A DNA stretch of 64,000 nucleotides, from positions 495,001 through 559,000 of the forward strand of contig CAJNDS010002079.1 of assembly GCA_905221605.1 (NCBI GenBank), in the 5' to 3' direction. The DNA is from Symbiodinium natans (lineage: Eukaryota > Sar > Dinophyceae > Suessiales > Symbiodiniaceae). Made by a program: the position numbers and the translations under genes. Of this stretch, positions 52,540-63,857 are shown piece by piece. The stretch's first letter is position 1. Each line of letters starts with the position of its first letter. Below the pieces are notes generated by a model. That model was given only the letters and a program-made list of their open reading frames with translations, searched no databases and was not told the origin of the DNA.

Positions 52540-55500
52540 GCTTGGGGTTTGGGGTTGAGGGTTTGGGGTTTGGGGTTTAGGGTTTGGGGTTTAGGGTTTA
52601 GGGGGTTTCGGGTCTATGCTTGTATGTAGTTCCCATAATAGTGAGATGGGTGCCGCGTTCCCGCAAGCCCATCAGACGCAAGCCCAAGCCCTAAGCCTGC
52701 AAGCTTACAAACCGAAACCCCAAAACCCTAAACCCCAAGCCCTAAACCCTAAACCTTAAACCCTAAGCCCTAAACCCTAAACCCCAAGCCCTCAACCCTA
52801 AACCTTAAACCCTAAGCCCTAAAGCCCTCAGGCCCCCGCAGACCGTGAACCCCGAAAAGGCCAAATCACCTGCAGTTCCTGAACCCCCAACACCCTGCAA
52901 AGCACTGCAACAAGCCCCGCTGCAACCCCAAACGATAAGCCTGAAACCGTGACCCCTAAACTACAAACCCTAAACCCTAAACCTGAACCCTGAACCCTGA
53001 ACCCTAAACCCCAAAGCCAAACCCTAAACCCTAAACCCTAAACCCCAACCCCCGATACCGGACCAAGTCCCGGCGCGGCTGTGGGCGTGGGCGCCGCCGC
53101 TCTCGCGGGGTTGGCGCCCTTTGGGGTGGAGGTGGGGAGGAGGGATTTAGGGTTTTGGGTTTAGGGTTGGGTTTGAAATTTGGTAGTTAAGGGTGTTAGG
53201 ATTCAGGGTATAGGGTTGAGGGGTTTGGGGTTCAGGATTTCGGGCTTAGGGGGAAGAGGGGTTTTGGGGGGAAGGGTTTGGGGTTTCGATTTTAGGGTTT
53301 AGGGTCCCTAGAGATTTTAGGCTTTAGGGGTTTAGGGTTCAGGGTCTATAGAGTCTAGGGTTTTAGGGTTTTAGGGTGTAGGGTTGTCGTGTTTTTGTAT
53401 TCAAGGGGGGAAGCAGAGCCTTGTGATATTTCGGGTGTCTCCAGGTGTAGGTTTCAGGGGTTGGGGTGCAGGGTTTAGGGTTGAGGTTTTAGGGTTGAGG
53501 GTTTAGGGTTCAGGGTTCAAGGTTTGGGTGGAGTTGGTGATGGGGGGGTCTTCGGATTTGAGGGTTAGGAGCTGTCTAAGTTGCACACCGTAAGCATAGG
53601 TGCTTCATTTCAACCGTCGCAGGAAGAGCTCTACCTTGGGGACTAAATGAACCCTAAAAGGGTTGATGGTCCATATACCGTTAGGAGGAATCAGAGTAGC
53701 ATAGGGGACATGACCCAATTGGAGTGTTCATTTTGTCCCCGGGGTATGGGATGGAGACTCATACCCCTAAGGTTGTGCCCCTAAGAGGTTCCCTTGACAT
53801 ACTCCTAGTCTGGCCCGTTTATATTCTTTAGGAATCTTTCAAAAGGGTACCCAAAACCCAAGGGTACAACCTTAAGCTATAGGGTACTCAAGGGAGGGGA
53901 GTTCAGGGGGTGTATCTAACCTAAGGTTCCCTAGTACTCCCCGCTACTCCCTTAGGCACCCTCAGCTTCCCTAAGGTTCCCTAGGTCCCCCGTAAACCCC
54001 CTAAACCCTAAACCCTAAACCCTAAACCCTAAGCCCTAAACCCTAAAACCCAAGGATGCAACCTTAAGATATCGGCTATTCACACGAAGCAAGAGGTTAT
54101 TCACTGCAAAGCTCTTTCCTGCCGATGCCCGGCATAGAAAACGCGAAGGCCCATGCGTCTAAACCCAAAAGCCGCTGGGTTTAGGGTTTAGGGTTTAGGG
54201 TTTAGGTTTTAGGGTTTAGGGTTTAGGGTTTAGGGTTTAGGGTTTAGGGTTTAGGGTTTAGGGTTACTACAAGCCGCCACTGCCATGTGTGGCCGCTGCT
54301 TTATTATCACATCTCCCAGCCTCAAAGGACCAGCATGCAGAAAACCCATAAACTCTACAAACCCTATGGACCCTGTGATCCCTAGAAGCCTAGAAGCTCT
54401 AGAAGCCCTAAATAAGCTCCCATAACACACGAAAACCCTAAACCCTAAACCCTAAACCCTAAACCCTAAACCCTAAACCCTAAACCCTAAACCCTAAACC
54501 CTAAACCCTAAACCCTAAACCCTAAACCCTAAATAAACCCTCAACCCTCAACCCTCAGCCCAAGCCGCGAGCGACCTTCCAGGCGCATCTCGGGTGGCCC
54601 TTCGTGGGCGTGGGAGCTTTGTCTGCAGGCTTAGGGTTTAGGGTTTAGGGTTTAGGGTTTAGGGTTTAGGGTTTAGGGTTTAGGGTTTAGGGTTTAGGGT
54701 TTAGGGTTTAGGGTTTAGGGTTCAGGGTTTAGGGTTTAGGGTTTCGGGTTTAGGGTTTAGGGTTTAGGGTTTCGGGCTCGTACCCTAAACCTTTAGGCTT
54801 TGGGATTGAGGATTTGGGGTTGAGGGTCTAGAGTTGGAGGTCCTGGCCTTAGGGTTTAGGAATTTAGGATCTGTATCTTGTTTGGTAAGCTGACCCTTGG
54901 CTCTGTTGCAAGGGTCCCGCCTTGGGCCCCGAGTCTGAACCCTAAACCCTAAACCCTAAACCCTAAACCCTAAACCCTAAACCCTAAACCCCAAAACCTG
55001 AAATCCTAGAACCCCATCTCCGAAACCCCAAGGCCTAATCTCGACCCCGAAGAACCCTACTTCCTAAACCCCTAATCCCTAAAACCCTAAACCCTAAACC
55101 CTAAACCCTAAACCCCTAAAACTACTAAACCCTTAAATGCCAAGTCAGCCCTCAACCCATCTGCTCTGAGGACTGATTTGCTTTCTTGCCTCGACCTGCG
55201 CATGGTCGAGCCCCTTTGGGTAGCAACGATTCGGTTGTGATTTCTGGGCTTCGGGGTAGCGGGGGGGGGGGGGGGGGGGGGGGCGTTGTTCTAGGTTTAG
55301 GGTTTAGGGTTTAGGGTTTAGGGTTTAGGGTTTAGGGCTTCTCGGGCTTCTCGGGCTTCTAGGGCTTCTAGGGCTTCTCGGGCTTAGGGCTCCTCGAAAA
55401 GCTTCCCCAGGAACAGCCATTGGGGGTGAAAGGTTTGGGTTTGCTGAACCCTAACTAGAAACCCTCAGCCCTGAACCCTTTAGAGGGCTGAAGAGTTGGG

Positions 55501-58500
55501 TTGGCTTGCCAAAGCCAAGGCCACAAAAGCCCTATGTGCCGCAGCTACACGCACACCCTCACCCTAAACCTTGCAAATGTCGCTTTACCACATCCTGCGC
55601 TCCTAAACCCCCCCAACTACAAGCAAGCCCACACCCAAAAACATCGGCTTTCCCCCGCCCAAACCCCAACCCCTTTTAACCCTGTATGCCCTGTAAAACC
55701 TATATGGCCTACAAACCCGTTACACCCTTATATACCCTAAACCGATAAACCCTAAGCCCTGAACCCCCAAAGCAGCCCATCCCAGGGCTCCGTCTCGCCA
55801 TCTCGGTCATCCGCTGCACAGCCGCCTTCCTACGAGCCAGGTCGGGCGGGCGCCTAGGGATTTGGGCTTGGGAACATGTAGGGTTTAGAGAGTGTTTATA
55901 GGGCTTTGTCGGGTTTTTGGGGGATATGTAGGGGTTAGAGAGTAGTGTATATAGGGCTTTGTCGGGTGTAGGCTGGTTAGGGTCCTGGGTCTATAGGATT
56001 TAGTAAGCTTTGGGGGGATTTCTGAAAAGCGTCAAAGAAGCGAGATTGACCGAAAAGCCACCCCTCGACCTTGGAACCCTCAAACCCTGAACTGTAAGCC
56101 CTCGAAACCCGAACCTAGAGACCCTGCAAAGCCTACAAGCCCTAGAAAAAAACCCAAATACCCCAGAAGCCCTATAACCACCTTGTAAACCCTGTATTCA
56201 AGTCCACAAAAACCCTGCAAACAAAAGCAATTCAGCAACGCTGAAAAACCTTGAACAAATGGGCATGCAGGAACCCTAGAAAACCCCTTATTTTTGCAAC
56301 CCTGAAAAAACCTAAGCCCTAAACCCCAAACCCTACACACTAAGCCCTAAGCCCTAAACCCTAAACCCTAAGCCCTAAACCCTAAACCCTAAACCCTAAA
56401 CCTTAAACCCTAAGTCCCATGAGCAACCCCATACGACGCACTCCAGCACGCCAGGCCGATAGTCGGTCTGCTCCCAGCCTTCTTCGCGCTGGTGCACGTG
56501 GCAGGCTCGGCGGAGACATTTTTTAGAGGGGTTTTGGGGGCCTACAGGGGTTTAGGGTTTAGGGGCTTAGGCTTAGGGTTTACAGGGTTTGGGTTTAGGG
56601 GTTCAGGGTTTACGGCTTTGGGTGGTGTTTTTTGGGGGGGGGGGGGGGGGGGCGTAGGTTTTAATGGACTTCTGGGCTTTCTGGGGTTGGAGGTTTGGGG
56701 CTGGCGCCTATGGGGCTGGGGACCCCGCGCCCCAAGAAGCTGCTTTCCCTGTCGGGTTTAGGGTTTAAGGTTTAGGGTTTAGGGTTTTCCCCACACCCCT
56801 AAACCCTCAAACCCAAAACCCGAGCTCTGCGGCCACGCAGGCATCGGCTTATGGCTGGCGGCCGTGCTTGGGGTGCGCAGCTGGACCACATCAGGGGGTT
56901 TCGGGGTTTAGGGTTCGGGGTTTGGGGTTGAGGGTGCTGAAGACTCATACGATGGTCTTAGAAGGTACGAGCACCCGTTTGTGGACATGGTTGTTTGGGT
57001 GGTTCATACAGCAATCCAAAAACTGGCCCTTGTATTCAACCTCCAATCACCCTAAACCCTAAGCCCTAAACCCAAGAAAGCTTGAACAAACAAAGCCGCT
57101 CTCGTGGCTTCCTGGCAAGGGCCCTCTTCAGAACCACTTTCTCAGGGGTGAGTTACCGGCGAAGAAGCTCAGAGTGCCCCTAAACCCTAAACCCTAAACC
57201 CTAAACCCTAAACCCTAAACCCTAAACCCTAAACCCTAGTATTCATAAGGCGCTGCCCGCCCCGTGTTTGACTTGTGTGGTGCAACCTCACGTTGAGTCC
57301 TGGTTCAGACTGTGTGGCCCCCGCAAGGCTTAGTCTTGGTTTGCCTACGCCTTGGCAGTTTGAGATGAGGCTTTGGGAGTTGAGAAGACATGTTGGTGGT
57401 TTCGGGCAACGGCTTCGGGGTTTGGGCTTTAGGGATTTGGGGCGCTTCGTGGTTTCCAGAGTAGTCCCAGCCGGGGGGCCCTACAAGGTGGGGTCCCCCA
57501 TCTATAAGTAGAGTTACAAGAGCCCTAAGTTGGGTTAGAAGGACCCTAAATTAGGTTCTAAGTCCCTTAAGTAACGTTAGTATAGTCAGGGGGCCCCTCC
57601 TTGTAGACGAGGCATCGTGATTGAGCAAGACCTCACGATGGACTGGCGCTCGCAGTTCAACGTCGTCGTCGCGCTGCTGGGTCGAGGAAGGGTTTAGGCT
57701 TTATAGGGTTTAGGGTTTAGGGTTTAAGGTTCAGGATTCAGGGTTCAGGGTTCATGTCGTCAAGGCGGTGTGAGGTGAGAGGGTCGCAGGCGCTGATGAG
57801 GTGATCTTAGAGACTTGTTTTTCGGCGCACTCCTCGTCCCCCCCTAGCCCCCGAAGGTTGACCTTTGGCCTTTCACCTCCGAAGACAACCTTTGGCCTTT
57901 CACTATCCGTAGACAACTCAGCCACCAAGCCAGTCAAAAAAAGAAAACTAAACCCTAACCCCTAACCCCTAAGTCTACGCTCTTCTCTTGTAGGTGTTGG
58001 TTGCCCTAGCTAGACCAGGAGAGGCTTGGCTCACTTGAAGCCCGGCTAAACCCCTAAATTCACCGAACCCTAAATAGCACTAAGTTCAACACCCTAAGTT
58101 CAACAAAAGTCAAGACCCTAAATGTGAAACCCTAAACAAACTCAAAGCCCCTAGAACGCCCCAACCTGTTACCGCAAAGCCCCGTTACAAGTATAGTACA
58201 ATAACCCTCCCTAAAACCCTGTTCTAATCATTTAAGGCCCCGATGACTATCGTAAAACTACCGAGCTCCTGTCCTCGCGCAACTGATGTTGCTGAACATG
58301 TTATTCTGAGTGGCGCAAGCAGTTTCCGAACCGTGAAGATGTTGGCACTTTGGAACATACCAAAGTAGCGTATGATTCATGTGAGTGTACAAATCACTCT
58401 TGTTTCACTAGGTTTTTGTACTAGCCTCTAGCGAGAGAGTGAGGTACTGCAAAAGAGGAGCTACAATTTGAGGTCTGCATCACCCAAGCGGGACCCCAAT

Positions 58501-61294
58501 TTAGGAAACTACCCACAAACAGGCATGGTGTAGGTTGCTATACCCTCTCCACTCAGCCAAGGCTTCTGCTCTGCTTCCTTTGGGGCAGCGCGTTTGTCAC
58601 AGGACTCAAGTGTGGGGTTTCTGCGCAGGTAAAGCCCTAAGCAATGAGCCCTGGATCTAAAATCCCCTCAACCGCAAACCCTGAGCCCTAAACCCTTGTC
58701 ATCCAGGAGTCGAATAATTCTGAATAGTTTTCCTTATGGCCCGTCTATAGGTACACTATTATAACCCCCCAAAACCCTACTCTAATTATTCAGCTCCCTA
58801 ACTCTGGCCCTAAACCCTAAACCCTAAACCCTCATGCTTCAGAAGTCCCCTCCAGCAGCGAGCCCGAACTTCCTGTCACCCCCTTGGATTGCGTGGTTGA
58901 GATGCTACACTAGGGCCAGAAGTAGGCCCTTCTTCCATTTTTATAGGGTTTAGGTTCCCTTACAATCCCTATAAACCAAACAGGGTGCCCTTTTTGTATC
59001 TAGGTTACTCTGGGGTCTAGCAAACGTGCCATCCCCCTAGCTAGACTTTAAACTCAAATGGATAGTTGACTATGTCTCTCGCAACCCTATTATCAAACCA
59101 TGGCCCTTGACCTTAAAACCTTACAAACCCTGACAAAAGCCGATGAACCCGAATCGCCCTCTAGACCCTCTAAGGCCCAAGCTCCAAGGGCTCAGGGGAC
59201 GTAGGCGGGCTTTCTCTACGTGCGCCGAACCCTAAACCCTAAACCCTAAACCCTAAACCCTAAACCCTAAACCCTAAACCCTAAACCCTAAACCCTAAAC
59301 CCTAAACTCTTTGCAGGACTCTCAACCTTCGTTGTGGCACACGTCGCCAGCCGCTGGTATGGGAGAGGCAGGCTCAGGGCAAAGCCATTTTTGGGGTTCG
59401 CAGCTTTGAGTGTTTTTTGGGTTAGAGGGGCACCTTGCCTCTAGAAACAATGAAACTCCTACGCCTTAGTCCTAGCCCTAAACCCTAAACCCTAAACCCT
59501 AAACCCTAAACCCTAAACCCTAAACCCTAAACCCTCAAACCCTTTAGCCTCCCAACCATTTGTCCCTTCAACCTTCGGACCCGAAGCACCAGAAAAACCC
59601 GCCAAAGCCCAAAGCCCTGAGCTTATAGACTCACACCTGCAGGGTTGAGGGTTTAGGGTTTAGGGTTTTAGGGATGCAAAACAAATTAAAGTTTAGGGTT
59701 TAGGGCTTAGGGTTTAGGGTTCAGGGTTCAGGGTTCAGGGTTCAGGGTTCAGGGTTTTAGGTTTAGGGTTTGGGGTTAGGGTTCAGGGTCTGGGGTTCAG
59801 GGTTTAGGGCAAACCCTCCTAAAAAGTGCAAACCCCTCAGGTTGCGCCCTGACCTCTTAAGTAGCTGTTCACCGTGAGACCCTGAAACCCCTAAATTTCC
59901 TAAACCTTGCACCTTCATCCCTTATGCCGTAAACACGCGGAAGCCTTCAACCGCCCCAGCCCCTTGAGCCTCTCACCCCTCATAAACTCCAAGCCTCCAT
60001 ATACCACAAACTCTCCAACCCTAAACTCTAAACTCTAGACCCTAAACCCTAAACCCTCAACCCTAAACCCTAAACCCGAAACCCGAAGCCCTAAGCCCTA
60101 AGCCCTAAACCTGAGCCCTACCTTCCCGGCAGGCCCCATGGCGAACAGTGAGTCGCCCTTCCAAGCCCTAAGAGTCGGACTGCGCTACCACGCAGGTTCG
60201 GGACGTCAGGGTTTAGGGTCTAGGGTTTAGGGTGTAGGGTGTAGGGTTTGGGGTTTAGGGTTTAGGGTTTTGTGGCTGTAGGGGTTTAGGGTTTATCTGT
60301 TTACTTGCTTTTGGAGTCTTAGGTCTTTTGGGGAACAGTTTTTCGGTTGGGCGTTTGGGGTGGTTTAGGGCTTTAGGGGCGTTGAAGCTTCTTTGGGCTG
60401 TAGGAGCTTTGTCAGAGGGCCCCTTCGTCCTACTATTGTGGAGTTAGGTACGCAGAAGCCATACTCAATAGGGTTTTGGGCACCTAACTAATTCCACTAA
60501 ACCCTAAACCCTAAATCCTGAACCCTAAACCCACCCTAAACCTGCTGGGTGCTAGGGTCTGAAGGATGCTCAAGATTGGGAGAGAAGGTTTTGGGCGAGT
60601 CTTTGGGGGGCTACAGGTTGAGGGTTTCAGGGCAGAGGGCTGTTACAGCGCCTGGGGGCCTGGCTTTTTTGGGGGTGGTTTAAGGTTTTTGTTCGGATTT
60701 TAGGGCGTTAGGGATGTCTGGTGGTGTAAGTGTTTTTGAGGATTTGGGACTTCAGGGTTCCGAGGGCTATAAGGTCCTAAGGTTCCTTGACTTAGGGAGC
60801 TTGATTTGGGAGAGATTCAATCAATCTGATTCTTGACCCTAAGACCCTAAAATTCCTAAACCCCCCGAAGCCCTGAAACCCTTATAAAACCCTAAGTCCT
60901 CAAACCCCTATAAGTCCCCCTATCATGGGTTCCCTACTACCCCCCTCTCCCCCCTTTAAATGGCCCTAATTCGGCTTAATCATCCCTAAATAGCCTGAAT
61001 TTCGGGGGGAACCTGGGGCGGGGGGGGGGGGGGGGGGTAGTATAGAAAGGGGGTACAAACCCTAAACGCTAAACCCTAAACCCTAGACCCTTGGAGGGGT
61101 AGTAGGGAAACCCATCCTAAACCCCAAGCCCAATGCCCTAAACCCTAAACCCTAAACCCTAAACCCTAAACCCTAAACCCCAAACCCTAAACCCTAAACC
61201 CTAATAGCTGCCCTAAGCCATGGCAACTGCAAGCTGACTCGTTCCTTGAAGGCAGCATCGCATTGGGGTCGCTCTTGCTGGCCGCCCTGGCTGG
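52457..61294 (+). CDS. Split gene, choline transporter-like (CTL/SLC44) family membrane protein, incomplete
   Basis: Nine small exons (52457-52539, 53068-53131, 54583-54628, 55786-55840, 56455-56504, 56841-56897, 57612-57686, 59317-59371, 60149-60195) plus 61252-61294 join without breaking frame. Members of the CTL/SLC44 family are multi-pass membrane proteins linked to choline or related amine transport. Family-like features seen: LRLAISVIRCTAAFLRAR before a helix PIVGLLPAFFALVHVAG, a helix ending LSTFVVAHVASRWY (family pattern ...A...WY), and RYHAGSIALGSLLLAAL (family pattern RYH.GS.A.G.L). Donors are GT, GC or GA. Introns begin with G-rich and end with C-rich telomere-like repeats. Start and C-terminal exons are not identified. 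Identity is inferred from motif order by eye. Confidence 0.65.
53068..53131 (+). CDS. CTL-like gene, exon 2
   Basis: GGACCAAG acceptor; one base completes the codon, then PGAAVGVGAAALAGLAPFGV and E; donor TGGAG|GTGGGG, phase 0. Confidence 0.5.
54430..54555 (-). repeat. Interstitial telomeric array (CCCTAAA)n at an intron 3' end
   Basis: About sixteen heptamers, then CCCTCAA, ending 28 bases before the exon at 54583. Confidence 0.96.
54583..54628 (+). CDS. CTL-like gene, exon 3
   Basis: CGACCTTCCAG acceptor; AHLGWPFVGVGALSA; ends TCTGCAG|GCTTAGGG (GC donor), phase 1. Confidence 0.55.
54630..54775 (+). repeat. Interstitial telomeric array (TTTAGGG)n at an intron 5' end
   Basis: About twenty heptamers beginning two bases into the intron. 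Confidence 0.97.
55261..55283 (+). repeat. Poly-G run
   Basis: About 23 G inside the intron between exons 3 and 4. Confidence 0.95.
55786..55840 (+). CDS. CTL-like gene, exon 4
   Basis: CATCCCAG acceptor; GG completes Gly, then LRLAISVIRCTAAFLRA; donor GCCAG|GTCGGG, phase 2. Matches the cytosolic run of small and basic residues that precedes a membrane helix in CTL proteins. Confidence 0.6.
56455..56504 (+). CDS. CTL-like gene, exon 5
   Basis: CACGCCAG acceptor; G completes Arg, then PIVGLLPAFFALVHVA; ends GTGGCAG|GCTCGG (GC donor), phase 1. Membrane helix. Confidence 0.6.
56841..56897 (+). CDS. CTL-like gene, exon 6
   Basis: GCCACGCAG acceptor; GC completes Gly, then IGLWLAAVLGVRSWTTSG; ends CAGGGG|GTTTCGG, phase 1. 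The donor is the least certain of the set. Confidence 0.5.
57490..57605 (-). repeat. Dispersed repeat, inverted relative of 27740-27815
   Basis: Reverse complement shares GGGTCCTT(A/C)TAACCCAA(C/T)TTAGGG and the GGGGGACCCCACCTTGTAG end with 27740-27815. It lies within the CTL-like gene's intron. Confidence 0.65.
57612..57686 (+). CDS. CTL-like gene, exon 7
   Basis: AGACGAG acceptor; GC completes Gly, then IVIEQDLTMDWRSQFNVVVA, LLGR; ends GGTCGAG|GAAGGG (GA donor), phase 1. Confidence 0.5.
58080..58800. other. Intron spacer without a supported gene
   Basis: Unique DNA with scattered CCCTAAA-like words inside the intron between CTL-like exons 7 and 8. Nothing recognised. Confidence 0.45.
58940..59022. 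repeat. Copy of the dispersed ~80-bp repeat family
   Basis: GGTTTAGGTTCCCTTACAAT, AACAGGGTGCCCTTTTTGTA, CTAGGTTACTCTGGGGTCTA; preceded by AGTAGGCCCTTCTTCC, which also precedes the copy at 62138. Confidence 0.8.
59227..59308 (-). repeat. Interstitial telomeric array (CCCTAAA)n at an intron 3' end
   Basis: About eleven heptamers; CTCTTTGCAG and exon 8 follow at once. Confidence 0.97.
59317..59371 (+). CDS. CTL-like gene, exon 8
   Basis: AACTCTTTGCAG acceptor; GA completes Gly, then LSTFVVAHVASRWYGRG; ends AGGCAG|GCTCAGGG (GC donor), phase 2. Helix ending in the conserved Trp-Tyr. Confidence 0.6.
59475..59535 (-). repeat. Interstitial telomeric array (CCCTAAA)n
   Basis: About nine heptamers. 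Confidence 0.96.
60149..60195 (+). CDS. CTL-like gene, exon 9
   Basis: GCGAACAG acceptor; T completes Ser, then ESPFQALRVGLRYHA; donor CACGCAG|GTTCGG, phase 1. An acceptor further left (CCCGGCAG, 60132) is possible and would add MANS. Confidence 0.6.
60925..61115. mobile_element. 191-bp foldback (MITE-like) repeat with G-run
   Basis: Ends ATGGGTTCCCTACTACCCCC (60925-) and GGGGTAGTAGGGAAACCCAT (to 61115) are inverted near-copies. Inside is an 18-base G run. Confidence 0.6.
61140..61205 (-). repeat. Interstitial telomeric array (CCCTAAA)n at an intron 3' end
   Basis: About nine heptamers before CTL-like exon 10. Confidence 0.95.
61252..61294 (+). CDS. CTL-like gene, exon 10
   Basis: TTCCTTGAAG acceptor; GC completes Gly after RYHA, then SIALGSLLLAALA; ends GGCTGG|GTTTAGGG, phase 2. 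Joined to exon 9 it gives the family motif RYHAGSIALGSLLLAAL. Confidence 0.65.
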
Positions 61295-62003
61295 GTTTAG
61301 GGTTTAGGGTGTGGACTTTTTGCGGTTTAGGGTTTGAGGGTTTAGGGTTTAGGGTTTGGACTTTTTGCGGTTTAGGGTTTAGGGTTTAGGGTTTGTTTTT
61401 TTGCGGTTTGGGGTCTAGATTTTTTGCGGTTTAGGGTTTAGGTTTAGGGTTTAGGCTTCGGGGTGGGAGACTCCCAGTGACCCGCAATGACTGAAATACA
61501 GGGCTTCGGGTTCAAGGAATGGTCAACTTACGCCCGCGTTAGGTCCCTAAACCGGAAAACCCTAAACCCGAAACCCTAAACCGGAAACCCTAAACCTTAA
61601 CCGTAAACCCCAAGTCCTTTTGAATCCAAGAGCTATTCCGATGATCAATGGGTAGAGGGAGGCTCCGGGCTCTTGTCTTACACCCCTCAACCCGAACTTA
61701 AGAACCCAAAGCCCACCCTTTTTGTAGGTTATGAGCACAACCCCCCCCCCCCCCCTTTTAGCATTCTGAGGTAACATGTGAAAAAAGGCACCTCGTTGTA
61801 TTATTGTAGGTTACTATATTAGTATAAACCCCCCTTATAGGATTCTTAGGTATAACCTTTAGAAAGGGTAGGTTTTTTGGGTTGTCCTAAGGTAAACAAA
61901 GTTGTAGAACCCGCAGCTGCTGCAGCGCAGCAGGGGGCGCGGCGCGCTGTTTAAGGTTTGAGGTTAAGCGTTTAGGGTTCAAGGTTTGGGGTTTAGGGTT
62001 TAG

Positions 62004-62090
62004 GGCTTCCACGACCTCTACGAGTGGCGGGCTGTTTTTCGAGATCGCCGCAGCAAGAGGCACTCGTTCTTGACGCGGCGTTGGTTTTAG
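62004..62090 (+). CDS. Exon-like island, basic peptide with stop
   Basis: Starts TTTAG|GGC; reads GFHDLYEWRAVFRDRRSKRH then SFLTRRWF and TAG. Position suits a later CTL-like exon but phase does not fit, so it is left unassigned. Confidence 0.45.
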   Translation, partial: GFHDLYEWRAVFRDRRSKRHSFLTRRWF

Positions 62091-62137
62091 GACTCACGAG
62101 GGCCCAGAGTAGGCCCTTCTTCCCTTGTTGTTAGGGT

Positions 62138-62210
62138 TTAGGTTCCCTTACAAGCCCTTTGAAGCCAAAAAGGTTGCAGTTCGTATTCCTAGGCCACACT
62201 TGGATGTCCG
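62138..62210. repeat. Copy of the dispersed ~80-bp repeat family
   Basis: GGTTTAGGTTCCCTTACAAG, CCAAAAAGG, TATTCCTAGG; the inner dyad is damaged here. Confidence 0.7.
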
Positions 62211-62939
62211 TTCAGGGTTCCAAGGACCACTTGCCCCAAGTTGAATGAGCCCCTGAGTTGGTTTTTTGTTGTGAGTTCAGTTCTAAATGCCCTAAGGCTG
62301 AAGCCTAAATGGGCCTGAAGGAACCCCTAACCCCAAAACCCTAAACCCCAGAAAGCCCAATTGAACCTCTCTCACCTCCAAGACTTGTAAGCCCTGAACT
62401 CTAAGGCGTTCGTGCGGTTGCTGAACCTCTTACTTTGGTGGGCCGAGAAGGCTCGGGCTTTGGTTTCTGGGGCAACTTGGTGCAGGGGTTCCGGGTTTAT
62501 AGGGCTTTTTACGGTTTATAGGGTTTACAGGGTTTACAACGTTTATAGGGTTTATAGGGTTTAGAGGGGTTTGGACCCGTTTGCAGTAGGGTTTAGGGTT
62601 TGTAGAGCGGGTTTGTTTGGGGCTTGGGCGTTCAGGATGCAAGATTTCCAGACTGTAGGCCGTATTTTCTAGAAACAAAAAGCCTGCGCCACCCTGGGCA
62701 TTCCAAAATGTAAACTCATCACTTCGTTGCTCCATCTCCAGAATTCTGTAACTCCCGCACCCTGGCAAAACTACCAGAGCCAGATGCCAGCGGCACAGGA
62801 CAGGAGCACTAGCAAGTTCACATCAGCAGACTTGCTTGTTCAGGGAACATTTCCCCTTCACATTTCGTTACCGGCGAAGGTGCAACCCTTCACCCTAAAC
62901 CTTACACCCTACACCCTACACCCTAAACCCTGATTTGCC

Positions 62940-62958
62940 GGGGGGGGGGGGGGGGGGG
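62940..62958 (+). repeat. Poly-G run
   Basis: About nineteen G after a CCCTACA/CCCTAAA block. Confidence 0.95.
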
Positions 62959-63359
62959 TGCCCTAAGTCAAGCTGTTGGGCTCCTGGATCATCCGAGTCT
63001 CCTAAAATGCCGAGCAAGAGTTCCGGATACTGCCCATAGGGTTTTGGGTGTAGGGGGTGTGGGGTTTAGGGTTTAGGGTTTGCTACCCCCTTGCCCTAAA
63101 GGAGGGAGTACCCTTAATCCCTTGTTTCATTACATGTTTTTTCGAGGGGTTTAAAGTTTGGGGCTGTATTTTCCAGACCCCGTGAGGCAAAAACGGCAGC
63201 TTAATTGCTTGGGAAGCCCAGTAAACCCAAGAACCTAGAAACCCTAGACACCCTAGAAACCCTAAACCCCTTAAACGCTATTTCGCCCTAAACCCCGCTG
63301 TGTTGCCTCATTCTACCATGTTGTATTTCCCTGTGCTCCATGTTACTTTAAACCCTCAA

Positions 63360-63426
63360 CCCTAAACCCTAGACCCTAGACCCTAGACCCTAGACCCTAG
63401 ACCCTAAACCCTAAACCCTAAACCCT
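63360..63426 (-). repeat. CCCTAGA run then CCCTAAA
   Basis: Six CCCTAGA variants and three canonical copies ending at the exon at 63433. Confidence 0.93.
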
Positions 63427-63432
63427 GCGCAG

Positions 63433-63526
63433 GCACAGGAGGAGGTGGTGCAGCAGGCGGTGCCAGGGCGACCGGGGCGGCCTCGCAGGCGGGCCCTGAG
63501 CTTCGGGCTTCAGGGGCTGAAACAGG
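63433..63526 (+). CDS. Exon, Gln/Glu then Arg/Pro-rich peptide
   Basis: CCTGCGCAG acceptor; AQEEVVQQAVPGRPGRPRRR then ALSFGLQGLKQ; ends AAACAGG|GTTTAGGG. GRPGRPRRR looks like an AT-hook core. Possibly ends earlier at CTCGCAG|GCGGG. Product unknown. Confidence 0.5.
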
Positions 63527-63713
63527 GTTTAGGGTTTAGGGTTTCGGGTTTAGGGTGTAGGGTTTAGGGCTTGGGGTTTGGGGTTTAGGATTTAGGGTTT
63601 AGGGCTTAGGGTAGAGGGTTTGGGGCCTGGGGTTTGAGGCTTAGGGCTTGTGGGGTTTAGCCTTTTGAGGGTTTAGGGTTGAACGAAATTCTGGCCCTGG
63701 GTTAGTTGGTGCC

Positions 63714-63857
63714 ATGGGAGGCCAGCTTCACTCCTCGTTCCGCGGGCTCCCTTACGCGGGAGAGAGGGCGGGGGAGTGTTCTCAAGCCGGTTCTCTTGTG
63801 GCCTGTGAGAACCGGAAGCCTCAGACGACTGGGAATAGAACCATGAATGTCCTGTAA
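63714..63857 (+). CDS. Small ORF, 47 codons
   Basis: MGGQLHSSFRGLPYAGERAG, ECSQAGSLVACENRKPQTTG, NRTMNVL, TAA just before a C-rich block. Open in full, lies between G-rich and C-rich blocks (that is, in a presumed intron). Product unknown. Confidence 0.3.
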   Translation: MGGQLHSSFRGLPYAGERAGECSQAGSLVACENRKPQTTGNRTMNVL

